Translations under genes and position numbers: made by a program
DNA from: Stenotrophomonas sp. UBA2629
GTDB taxonomy: Bacteria; Pseudomonadota; Gammaproteobacteria; Xanthomonadales; Xanthomonadaceae
Length of the DNA: 64,000 nt
NCBI GenBank assembly: GCA_002359895.1
Contig: DEOB01000012.1
Span: 103,281 to 167,280 of the forward strand
Reading direction: 5' to 3'
Shown here: piece after piece, positions 51,216 through 58,986 of the stretch
How the letters are laid out: each line of letters begins with the position of its first letter
Numbering within the stretch: the stretch's first letter is position 1
Notes under the pieces: generated by a model
The model's database searches: none
What the model was told of the DNA's origin: nothing
Seen by the model: only the letters and a program-made list of their open reading frames with translations

Positions 51216-52463
51216 TTACACCGAGGCTGCCCGCGCGCGAAGCACCGCGCGTTCCTGGGCATTGCCACTGAGTTCGGCGGCCTGTTCAAAGGCTGCCCGC
51301 GCTTCGTCATGGCGGCCGAGGCGGGCCAACAGGTCGCCGCGCACCGCTTCCAAGGGTGCGTAATTGTGCAGCCGCTCATCCTGCTGCAAGGCCTCCAGCA
51401 GCAGCCATGCGACCTGCGCGCCATGCGCCCTGGCCACGGCGACCGTGCGGTTCAACTCGACAACCGGCGACGGCATTACCTCGCACAGCCGCGCGTAAAG
51501 CGCGGCAATGCGTACCCAGTCGGTCTGCTCGGCCTGGCGTGCGCTGGCGTGGCAGTTGGCGATGGCCGCCTGCAGCACATACGGATCCTCGTCGCCGCCC
51601 AGCGCCAGTGCTTTCTCCAATGCGGCCTGACCGCGCTCTATCTGCAGCCAATCCCAACGGCTGCGGTCCTGGTCCAGCAACAACACCGCGGTGCCGTCCG
51701 ACGCGGTACGGGCATGCAGCCGCGAGGCCTGCAATTCCATCAGCGCCAACAGCCCCAACACCGGTACCGCATTGGGTATCAGGCCCTTCAATACACGACC
51801 CAGCCGCAGCGCTTCTTCGCACAATGCCGGGCGCATCCAGTCTTCGCCGGCACTGGCGGCGTAGCCTTCGTTGAACACCAGATACACCACGTCCAATACC
51901 GACTGCAGCCGTTGTGGCAATTCATTGCGGCGCGGCACTTCAAAGGGTACCTGGCGATCTGCCAGCAACCGCTTGGCACGCACGATGCGCTGGGCGATGG
52001 TCGGCTCCGGCTGCAGGTAGGCACGGGCGATTTCGTGCGTGGTCAGCCCGCACAGCAGACGCAGGGTGAGCGCGACGCGGGCATCGGCCGGCAACAACGG
52101 ATGGCAGGCGACAAACACCAACCGCAGCAGGTCATCGCCAATGTCATCGGTGGGGTCGTGCACGTCTGCTGCCATGATCTGATCCTGCTGCTCGTCCCAC
52201 ATCTGCGTGTGTCGCTGCGCGTGCACACGGCGCTGACGCAGGCGGTCGATGGCGCGCCGCTGTGCGGTGGCCATCAACCATGCGGCGGGGTTGTCGGGAA
52301 TGCCCTGTTGCGGCCAGTGTTCAAGCGCGGCAAGCAACGCGTCCTGGGCGAGCTCCTCGGCACTGTCCAGGTCAACTAGCATCCGCGTCAGGCGTGCGAC
52401 CAGACGGGGCGACTCCATCCGCCACAACGTGTCGAGCCTGCGCTGGAGATCGGTATGTTCCAT
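51216..52463 (-). CDS. ECF42-type RNA polymerase sigma factor with C-terminal helical extension
   Basis: The 415-residue protein joins sigma region 2 (about 20-85; ESPRLVARLTRMLVDLDSAEELAQDALLAALEHWP) and region 4 (about 115-180; LTLRLLCGLTTHEIARAYLQPEPTIAQRIVRAKRLL) to a C-terminal part of about 230 residues built of TPR-like helices (AALEKALALGGDEDPYVLQAAIANCHA, DEARAAFEQAAELSGNAQERAVLRAR). That layout defines the ECF42 group, which in other bacteria sits beside DGPF-domain genes and has no anti-sigma factor. Here the DGPF, VOC and DUF1428 genes lie directly upstream in the same direction. Confidence 0.92.
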   Translation of the reverse strand: MEHTDLQRRLDTLWRMESPRLVARLTRMLVDLDSAEELAQDALLAALEHWPQQGIPDNPAAWLMATAQRRAIDRLRQRRVHAQRHTQMWDEQQDQIMAADVHDPTDDIGDDLLRLVFVACHPLLPADARVALTLRLLCGLTTHEIARAYLQPEPTIAQRIVRAKRLLADRQVPFEVPRRNELPQRLQSVLDVVYLVFNEGYAASAGEDWMRPALCEEALRLGRVLKGLIPNAVPVLGLLALMELQASRLHARTASDGTAVLLLDQDRSRWDWLQIERGQAALEKALALGGDEDPYVLQAAIANCHASARQAEQTDWVRIAALYARLCEVMPSPVVELNRTVAVARAHGAQVAWLLLEALQQDERLHNYAPLEAVRGDLLARLGRHDEARAAFEQAAELSGNAQERAVLRARAASV

Positions 52464-52559
52464 CAGGCAGCGATCACAGCATTGCCGTGATGTGCGCGCA
52501 AGCGCCGACAATACGTTTCACGTCCCCGTTCGCGAATGACTGTGGACCGTGGAAGGCAT

Positions 52560-52916
52560 TCACAGATCAACAATGGCCTTGAAGCCACCCCAGAACATCC
52601 GCTTGCCATCGAATGGCATGGACGTGGTATCCATGCCCGCCAAGCGCGGATCGGCCATCGCCTTGGTGTTGACGCGGTCGCGGTGCGCACGCGAGCGGTA
52701 GAGCACATAGGCCACGATCACCACTTCGTCGTCTTTCAGTTTCACCGACTGCGGGAACGAGGTGCGCTTGCCCGGTTTGACGTCGTCGGCCACCGCTTCC
52801 AGGTAGGCCAACGCACCATGTTCTTTCCACACCGTACCGGCCTTGCGTGCCAGGCGGCGATACTCGGCCAACCGTGCCTGCGGCACCGGCAATACGAAAC
52901 CATCTATGTAGCTCAT
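52560..52916 (-). CDS. DUF1428 family protein
   Basis: The 118-residue protein matches DUF1428 (YbaA-like): MSYIDGFVLPVPQARLAEYRRLARKAGTVWKEHGAL, VKLKDDEVVIVAYVLYRSRAHRDRVNTKAMADPRL and DGKRMFWGGFKAIVDL. The fold is a dimeric ferredoxin-like alpha/beta barrel with unknown function. It lies between the sigma factor and a VOC gene in one leftward unit. The ATG at 52916 is used; the longer open frame is shadow. Confidence 0.9.
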   Translation of the reverse strand: MSYIDGFVLPVPQARLAEYRRLARKAGTVWKEHGALAYLEAVADDVKPGKRTSFPQSVKLKDDEVVIVAYVLYRSRAHRDRVNTKAMADPRLAGMDTTSMPFDGKRMFWGGFKAIVDL

Positions 52917-52980
52917 GGGTCTGTCCTGTGTGATGTGATTTGAAGTGGCGATGGCGGCAACCGCGCCGCCATGCCGTTGA

Positions 52981-53388
52981 TCAGGCGGGCTCGCCTTCCA
53001 TGTATGCGATCTCCCACAGGTGCCCATCCAGATCCTGGAAGCCGCGTTGATACATGAAGCCGTAATCGCGGGCCGGCATCGGCTCACCGGCACCGGCGGC
53101 CACGGCCTTGTCCACCAACGTATCGACAGCCACGCGGCTGGCCGCCGACAAACAGGTGATCACCTCGGTCTGCCTTCGTGCATCACTCAGCGGTTGCGGG
53201 GTGAAGGTCTGAAAGAACGGCTCCACCAGCAGCATCACGAAGATGGCGTCGCTGACGACCATGCAGGCCGCGTTTTCGTCGCTGAACTGCGGATTGAAGC
53301 TGTAACCCAGCGCGCCGAAGAAGCTGCGGGAGGCTTGAAGATCGCGCACGGGCAGGTTGACGAAGATCATCTGTGGCGTGCTTGTCAT
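52981..53388 (-). CDS. VOC-superfamily protein (glyoxalase/bleomycin-resistance fold)
   Basis: The 135-residue protein begins MTSTPQMIFVNLPVRDLQASRSFFGALGYSFNPQF and ends RGFQDLDGHLWEIAYMEG, a typical VOC pair of beta-alpha-beta-beta-beta units. It keeps the C-terminal Glu of the usual metal site (WEIAYM), but the N-terminal ligand position is not His, so it may not be a metal enzyme. Its ATG shares one base with the stop of the upstream VOC gene (TGATG). It belongs to the sigma-factor cluster. Confidence 0.88.
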   Translation of the reverse strand: MTSTPQMIFVNLPVRDLQASRSFFGALGYSFNPQFSDENAACMVVSDAIFVMLLVEPFFQTFTPQPLSDARRQTEVITCLSAASRVAVDTLVDKAVAAGAGEPMPARDYGFMYQRGFQDLDGHLWEIAYMEGEPA

Positions 53389-53825
53389 CACTGGCCCCCT
53401 TCCATCGGCTTCATGCAGTTGACCATCCACGGCTTGCCGTAACGGTCCACCAACATGCCCCAGCGGCGCGCCCAGAAGGTTTCGGCCAGTGGCATCTGCA
53501 CCTGCCCGCCGTCGGCCAATGCGGCGAATACACGCTCGGCTTCTTCCACACTGTCCACCTCCACATTGATGGTGGTGGCGGTTTGCCCTGCTGCCTGCGG
53601 GCCATCAGCGGCCATCAGAATCGCTGCGCCCACTTCAAGCTGGCAATGCGCCACCTGGTTGGCGTCCGGCGTGAAGCCGCCGCAACCTTCCATGTCCATG
53701 TCGGGGCTGGCCGGCATGTCGCTGTACTTCATTTCCGACGTCACTTTTCCACCGAGTGCTTTGGCGTAAAACGCCATCGCCTCGTGCGTATTACCGTTGA
53801 AGCCAAGGAACGGAATCAGTTTCAT
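53388..53825 (-). CDS. VOC-superfamily protein, PhnB-like
   Basis: The 145-residue protein resembles PhnB/YjdN: MKLIPFLGFNGNTHEAMAFYAKALGGKVTSEMKYSDMP, VAHCQLEVGAAILMAADGP, ETFWARRWGMLVDRYGKPWMVN. This family is common in sigma-factor/DGPF neighbourhoods. The function is unknown. It is coupled to the next VOC gene by a one-base stop/start overlap and lies 33 bp after the DGPF gene, all leftward. Confidence 0.9.
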   Translation of the reverse strand: MKLIPFLGFNGNTHEAMAFYAKALGGKVTSEMKYSDMPASPDMDMEGCGGFTPDANQVAHCQLEVGAAILMAADGPQAAGQTATTINVEVDSVEEAERVFAALADGGQVQMPLAETFWARRWGMLVDRYGKPWMVNCMKPMEGGQ

Positions 53826-53858
53826 GGTGGTGCTCCTTACTGTGCAGAAGGGGGTCAA

Positions 53859-54293
53859 TCAACCGTTGTCGCCAATGCGGTCACGCAGACGTTGCTCCTG
53901 CGCACGCAATTCGGGGGTGAAGGCAGCGCCGAAATCCTCGGCCTCAAAAACCGGCCGGATCTCCACCTCCATGAACGCACCGCTCGCCGGCGTGAACGGC
54001 GCGCGCTTGAGCCACTCCAGCGCCTCGTCCATCGAGCGCACCTGCCAAAGCCAGAAGCCGGCCACCAGCTCGCGGGTTTCTGCAAACGGGCCATCCATCA
54101 CGCTGGGCGCCGCGCCGCCTGTAAAGCGCACGCGCGCGCCCTTCGCACTGGGTCGCAGGCCCTCGGCGGCCAACATGATTCCCGCATTCACCAACTGCTC
54201 GTTGAATGCGCTCATTGCCGCCAGTTCCGCCTCGGTGGGCATCAGCCCGGCCTCGGTGTCGTCCGACGCCTTCACCAACACAATGACCTTCAT
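53859..54293 (-). CDS. DGPF/YCII-related protein (leftward copy)
   Basis: The 144-residue protein has the YCII/DGPF signature VMDGPFAETRELVAGFWLWQVRSMDEALEWLKRAPF after an N-terminal MKVIVLVKASDDTEAGLMPTE. DGPF proteins are small ferredoxin-like-fold dimers found with ECF42 sigma factors; their reaction is not established. It is the first gene of the leftward cluster that ends with the sigma factor (DGPF, VOC, VOC, DUF1428, sigma). The ATG at 54293 is used. Confidence 0.92.
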   Translation of the reverse strand: MKVIVLVKASDDTEAGLMPTEAELAAMSAFNEQLVNAGIMLAAEGLRPSAKGARVRFTGGAAPSVMDGPFAETRELVAGFWLWQVRSMDEALEWLKRAPFTPASGAFMEVEIRPVFEAEDFGAAFTPELRAQEQRLRDRIGDNG

Positions 54294-54457
54294 CGCCGCA
54301 TCTCCGTCGCCCGCCCATTGCCGGCTCACATCAGGTACGACGAACCAGCGCGCGGGTTCTCGACAACCCGAGGTGTCTTTTTCATGAACACATTAATGCG
54401 GCAATGCAGCACCCCGCCTGCGGCAAGATGGGCCCCTTCCCGTACAAGGTGTGAGCG

Positions 54458-54832
54458 ATGAAGTTTCTGCTGTTGATCCATATCGAACCGGCCCTGCTGC
54501 AGGCATTGCCCGCCACCGAGTACGACGCACTGATGCGCGGCTGCATTCAGCGCGCCGACGCACTGCAGGCCAAAGGCACGCTACTGCTGTCACAACGACT
54601 GCAGCCAGCCACCACCGCGCAGACCCTGCGCACCCGCCAGGGCAGTGCCCGCGTCACCGACGGCCCGTTCGCCGAAACCCGCGAAATACTGGCCGGCTTC
54701 AACCTGATTGAAGCAGCCGATGCCGAAGAAGCGATGCGCATCGCCCAGCAATTCCCTTGGTCGGCATACGGCAGCATCGAGGTGCGCCCGCTGGATGATA
54801 TGGAGGCTGAGCGGGTACGGGTGGGCGCGTGA
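54458..54832 (+). CDS. DGPF/YCII-related protein (divergent copy)
   Basis: The 124-residue protein begins MKFLLLIHIEPALLQALPATEYDALM and has the signature VTDGPFAETREILAGFNLIEAADAEEAMRIAQQFP. It is paralogous to the leftward DGPF protein but only distantly similar. It is divergent from that gene with a 164-bp gap that should contain promoters for both, possibly read by the ECF42 sigma factor. The next gene downstream is an Oar-like receptor 297 bp away. Confidence 0.92.
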   Translation: MKFLLLIHIEPALLQALPATEYDALMRGCIQRADALQAKGTLLLSQRLQPATTAQTLRTRQGSARVTDGPFAETREILAGFNLIEAADAEEAMRIAQQFPWSAYGSIEVRPLDDMEAERVRVGA

Positions 54833-55129
54833 GTTTGTCGGCTTCAGCAATCATTCCCCATCGCTCCAACGCGCCGAGTGAAACGACGCGAAGGTGGAGG
54901 CATCACCTTTGCCCGCGCAACGCGAATTAACTGTATCCGCAGCGCCGTTCAAGCCGAAAAACGTCTAAACCAACGCACTGAATTTGGTACAGATAATTTT
55001 TCCTCATAGCGGGAAACAATGAAAATTTAATCTCTCCCCTCTCCCGGATCATTGTTTGTTCTCTGGAATGTTGGCTCCCGTACGAGGAGCCATCGTCAGG
55101 AACCCACTTGATTTTCGGAGAGATGGAGA
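54833..55129 (+). promoter_or_regulatory. Leader of Oar copy B
   Basis: This 297-bp gene-free stretch contains an AT-rich core (about 54960-55035, including TAATTTTTCC and GAAAATTTAATC) and ends in a GGAGAGATGGAGA ribosome region. I see no clear -35/-10 pair. It bears no obvious resemblance to the leader of copy C. Confidence 0.45.
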
Positions 55130-58100
55130 ATGGTCAAGCGCAAGATGGCCCAACGTGCGGCCCTCACTACAGCACTCAGCCTGTGCATTGCCGGCGGCAC
55201 CTATGCGCAGAGCACTACCGGCTCCCTGTTCGGCAACGTGCCCGGTGCCACAGGTTCCACCATCACCGTCCAGAACGAATCCGGCCTTAACCGCACCGTC
55301 ACGGTTGATGCAAAAGGCCGCTACACCCTGGGCTCGCTGCCGGTGGGGAACTACTCCGTCACGCTGCAGCGTGACGGCGTTGTGGTCGACAGGCGCGAAA
55401 ACGTGCTGCTGAAAGTGGGCGCAGGTGTCGAGGTTTCCTTTGGTGCGGGCGGCGCAACCACACTCGATACGGTAACGGTCACCGCCGCCAACATACCGAA
55501 GATTGACGTCAGCAACACGGTGTCAAAATCGGTCATCACCTCCGAGCAACTGGCCGTACTGCCGCTGGGCCGCAGCGCCGAAGCCATCGCACTGTTGGCA
55601 CCCGGTGTCGTGAGTGGCAGCGGTTACTTCGTCAACGGCTCGCGCTCGGCGCTGGCCTTTGGCGGTTCCAGCGTCAGCGAGAACGCTTATTACCTCAATG
55701 GGTTCAACACCACCAGTCCGTTGAACAACATCGGCGGTATAAGCCTTCCTTACGGTTCGATTGATCAGCAGGAAACCTATACCGGTGGCTACAGCGCACG
55801 TTACGGCCGCTCCACCGGCGGGGTGATCAACCAGTTGGGCAAGCGCGGCACCAACGAATGGCACTTCGGCGTCCAGACCTCATGGTCGCCCAAGAACCTG
55901 GCGGCGTCACCGCGCGATGTCTGGTACCCCAACAATACGTTGGGCCCGAACTATGAGTACAACGATCCCAGCCGCCCAGGCACGTTGTACCGCTATCGCA
56001 ACAACGACACCTCCAGCCGCACCACGGTCAGTGGCTATGTCAACGGCCCGCTGATTGAGGACCGTTTGTTCATTCACTTGGCTGCGGAGACCAACAAGCG
56101 GGAGGGCGTGTCCACCAACAGCGCCGAATTCAGTACGCAGGGGCGTGACAACTACACCATCGACACACCAAAGTTCTACGGAAAAATCGATTGGAACATC
56201 AACGACAATCACAGCCTTGAGTACACCCGCTACCAAAACACCGACAACCAGAGCGGCTACTACACAGCGTTCGACTACCAGACCCTGCAGGAAGGCGCAC
56301 GTACCGGCACGTACTCCAACACGACGAAGCTCAAAGATGACTTCGATATCTTCAAGTACACCGGCTACCTCACCGAGGATCTGACGCTAAGCGCCGTGTG
56401 GGGCCGCAGCAAGCAGAGCAATCTGCAGTACAACCCCATTGAACCCGCTGACCCCTTCCTCAGTGGCGTAAACCTGCAGAACCCGCGCTACAACGGGGGC
56501 ATACCGATCCGTAACACCCAGGCAGCCCGGGACACCAAGGCGCGCGATGCAAGCAGCAGCAGCCGTGGACTGCGCGTAGACCTCGAATACCGCCTTGGCG
56601 ATCACCAACTGAAGGCCGGTATCGACAACATGTATTACAACGCCAACGACGAAGGCCAGAAGATCACCGGGCCCGGCTATGCCTGGTACTACTCGCGCAT
56701 CGCACCCGACAGGTCGCCGAGCCCGGGCTTCAACATCACCCCGCCAGGCGGCGAAGGCTACTACGCCTACAAGTACACCTTCATTACCACCACCAGCATG
56801 TCCGTGAAGCAGAAGGCCTATTACCTGGAAGACTACTGGCAGGTCAGCCCAAATTGGCTGGTCACGCTGGGCATCCGCAACGACAAGTTCACCAACTACA
56901 ACAGTGCGGCCCAGCCCTACGTCGACAGCGGCAACCAGTGGGCGCCGCGTCTGGGCGCAAGCTGGGACGTGTTCGGTGATTCATCGTTGAAGGTGTTCGC
57001 CAACCTGGGCCGTTACTACCTGGCATTACCCAACAGCGTTGCCATTCGCGGCGCATCGGCATCGACCTTTACGCGCGAGTACTTCACCTACACCGGCATT
57101 GACGAGAAAGGAGTTCCGACCGGTTTGACCGCACTTGGCCCGGGCCCGGTGTCGGCCAATGGCGAGTACGGCCAGACGCCAGACCCCGCCGGCGTTGCAC
57201 CGACCGACCTGGAGTCGCAGTACCAGGATGAACTGATCCTCGGCTTTGAGAAGACCCTCGGCCAATCGTGGAACAGCGGTGCCAAAGTCACCTATCGGCG
57301 TCTGCAGAGCGCCATCGACGATGTCTGCGACCCCGACTCCATGTCGGCGAAGTTGGAGTCAATGGGAGCCGATGTCAGCAAGCTGATTGTTCCTGGCTGC
57401 GTCATCTTCAATCCCGGCGAAACCAACACCTTCCTTGCCAAGCACCGCGACGGCTCAGGCTACACATCTTTCAGGATGAACGGAAATGATTGGGGCTACG
57501 GTGGGAAAAAAGTGAAACGCGATTACATCGCAGTAGACCTGTTCCTCGAACACCCCATGTCAAACAAGTGGTACGGCCGCGTGGATTACACCTGGTCGCG
57601 CAGCACCGGCAATACCGAGGGGCCGGTCAAATCCGATATCGGGCAGGCAGATATCTCCAAGACCCAGGACTGGGATTCGGCAGCATTGATGGCGTATGCC
57701 GGCGGCTACATGGCCAACGACCGTCGCCATCAATTGAAGGGCTTCGGTGCCTATCAGTTCAACGAGGAATGGACCGCTTCAGCTGCCCTGCGCGTCACAT
57801 CAGGCATGCCCAAAAGCTGCTTGGGTTTTTGGGGCGATGACCATAGCGAACCAACCCCCGGCTACGGCGGCTCGTTCCACTACTGCGATGGCAGACCATC
57901 CCGCCCAGGCGATGCAGGCCGCCAACCTTGGACCAAGCAGCTGGATCTGGGCGTGATGTACCGCCCCTCCTTCGCTGACCACAAGCTGGCGCTGAATCTG
58001 GACGTGTTCAACCTGCTCAACGAACTGAAGCAGATCCAATCGGTTGCCCGCTTCGAGTCTGAGCCTTACACCGTTTCCAACACCTACGGCATGGGTAATT

Positions 58101-58150
58101 ACTTCACCACACCGCGTTCGGTGCGCTTGACCGCCTCTTACGATTTTTGA
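55130..58150 (+). CDS. Oar-like TonB-dependent receptor (copy B, tandem duplicate)
   Basis: The 1006-residue outer-membrane protein has a signal peptide (TALSLCIAGGTYAQ). A regulatory-like N-terminal domain (about 27-105; TTGSLFGNVPGATGSTITVQNESGLNRTVTVDAKGRY) is followed by a plug with SVSENAYYLNGFNTTSPLNN and GGYSARYGRSTGGVINQLGKRGTNEW, and a long barrel ending in SVRLTASYDF. It is nearly co-linear with the next receptor (copy C), most residues being identical by eye. The ATG at 55130 follows GGAGA. A strong terminator lies 49 bp beyond the stop. Confidence 0.93.
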   Translation: MVKRKMAQRAALTTALSLCIAGGTYAQSTTGSLFGNVPGATGSTITVQNESGLNRTVTVDAKGRYTLGSLPVGNYSVTLQRDGVVVDRRENVLLKVGAGVEVSFGAGGATTLDTVTVTAANIPKIDVSNTVSKSVITSEQLAVLPLGRSAEAIALLAPGVVSGSGYFVNGSRSALAFGGSSVSENAYYLNGFNTTSPLNNIGGISLPYGSIDQQETYTGGYSARYGRSTGGVINQLGKRGTNEWHFGVQTSWSPKNLAASPRDVWYPNNTLGPNYEYNDPSRPGTLYRYRNNDTSSRTTVSGYVNGPLIEDRLFIHLAAETNKREGVSTNSAEFSTQGRDNYTIDTPKFYGKIDWNINDNHSLEYTRYQNTDNQSGYYTAFDYQTLQEGARTGTYSNTTKLKDDFDIFKYTGYLTEDLTLSAVWGRSKQSNLQYNPIEPADPFLSGVNLQNPRYNGGIPIRNTQAARDTKARDASSSSRGLRVDLEYRLGDHQLKAGIDNMYYNANDEGQKITGPGYAWYYSRIAPDRSPSPGFNITPPGGEGYYAYKYTFITTTSMSVKQKAYYLEDYWQVSPNWLVTLGIRNDKFTNYNSAAQPYVDSGNQWAPRLGASWDVFGDSSLKVFANLGRYYLALPNSVAIRGASASTFTREYFTYTGIDEKGVPTGLTALGPGPVSANGEYGQTPDPAGVAPTDLESQYQDELILGFEKTLGQSWNSGAKVTYRRLQSAIDDVCDPDSMSAKLESMGADVSKLIVPGCVIFNPGETNTFLAKHRDGSGYTSFRMNGNDWGYGGKKVKRDYIAVDLFLEHPMSNKWYGRVDYTWSRSTGNTEGPVKSDIGQADISKTQDWDSAALMAYAGGYMANDRRHQLKGFGAYQFNEEWTASAALRVTSGMPKSCLGFWGDDHSEPTPGYGGSFHYCDGRPSRPGDAGRQPWTKQLDLGVMYRPSFADHKLALNLDVFNLLNELKQIQSVARFESEPYTVSNTYGMGNYFTTPRSVRLTASYDF

Positions 58151-58198
58151 TCGTAGCGGTACCATTTGCAGAGCAGGCTTCTTTAGAAGATGGACCTC

Positions 58199-58227
58199 AA
58201 GCCCCGGCATCACGCCGGGGCTTTTTT
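58199..58227 (+). terminator. Rho-independent terminator of Oar copy B
   Basis: AGCCCCGGC (58200-58208) pairs with GCCGGGGCT (58214-58222) with a 5-nt loop, followed by TTTTTT. Its sequence and spacing match the terminator of copy C. Confidence 0.92.
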
Positions 58228-58481
58228 ATGCAGTCTGCATAGCGCCTCAACCGCACCAGTGGGCAATCTGCATCTCGGTCCTGCTGCATTGACGCCCTGC
58301 TTCTTCCCGATGATGCGAACGAGGATCTTCCTGGCTGCAGTTCTGGTGGCAGCAGCCCATTGATCTGCTACTGAGCGTACATCGCGCGTCCCGTAAGACG
58401 GCATATGATCGAAGCGCGTATTGCTGCTGTGCAAGGTTACGCAAACACCCAAACGACGATCACGCCACCACCAGCTCGCTC

Positions 58482-58526
58482 GCTGAAGCCCGCGAAGCGC
58501 TCGCCGGTTCCAATTTAATTGAATCG
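58482..58526 (+). pseudogene. Remnant of a DGPF/YCII gene
   Basis: The plus-strand translation AEAREALAGSNLIES aligns without gaps to AETREILAGFNLIEA of the intact DGPF gene at 54458-54832, the family's most conserved stretch. The surrounding frame shows no further similarity and stops soon after. With only 15 codons, chance similarity cannot be excluded. Confidence 0.4.
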
Positions 58527-58802
58527 ATGGTGCCCACGAAACAACACACATCGACCATGTAGATGTTGAAGAGACGTGCGGTCTTGGGAACGTAGCGAAG
58601 GCGTGAAGACGATTGCCCTGGGAAACAACGCGAGGTGGACTGGCCAAAGGCGCGTAAAGCTGGACACGCCTGATCTTCACAACCCCCATGCACGAGACCA
58701 CCGCGATCCAAGTGTGGTCTGCCTCACCCAGCAGGATGACCGGGACGTCAAAAATGCGGACTGTATCCCGCTTTTCCATCCCCTCTGGAACCCAACTTTC
58801 GC

Positions 58803-58940
58803 TGAAATTTCACCCATTCAGCTTCAAGCAATATAGATATTTCATTTAAAATCAACCAGTTAAATTTAGTTTCGCCTGATATTGCAAAATCCTTTGAAAT
58901 GAAATTAATATTTCGTTCAGCTGTAACGGAAATTTCATCC
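58803..58940 (+). promoter_or_regulatory. AT-rich leader with repeated GAAATTTCA sites ahead of Oar copy C
   Basis: The palindrome TGAAATTTCA (58803-58812) and the related GGAAATTTCATCC (58928-58940) flank an AT-rich block with TTGAAATGAAATTAATATTTCG. The two sites are 125 bp apart and could bind one regulator. No matching sites are obvious before copy B. Confidence 0.4.
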
Positions 58941-58986
58941 GGACGGCTCAAGACACGAAATCGTTTCCACAGATCAAGGGAATTCA

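Larger units (their letters stand above)
58228..58986. other. Gene-poor gap between tandem receptors, with a DGPF gene remnant
   Basis: No intact gene is seen in these 759 bp. A short plus-strand stretch at 58482-58526 encodes a DGPF-like fragment. The leftward frame at 58210-58779 has no recognisable domain and runs through the terminator. The last 190 bp are AT-rich and contain GAAATTTCA motifs (58804-58812, 58929-58937). It reads like decayed coding DNA plus a new regulatory leader for copy C. Confidence 0.6.

Noticed and set aside
58210..58779. Leftward open frame of 189 codons in the gap between tandem receptors
   Set aside because: It ends inside the copy B terminator, has no ribosome site or recognisable domain, and looks like random frame in decayed DNA.
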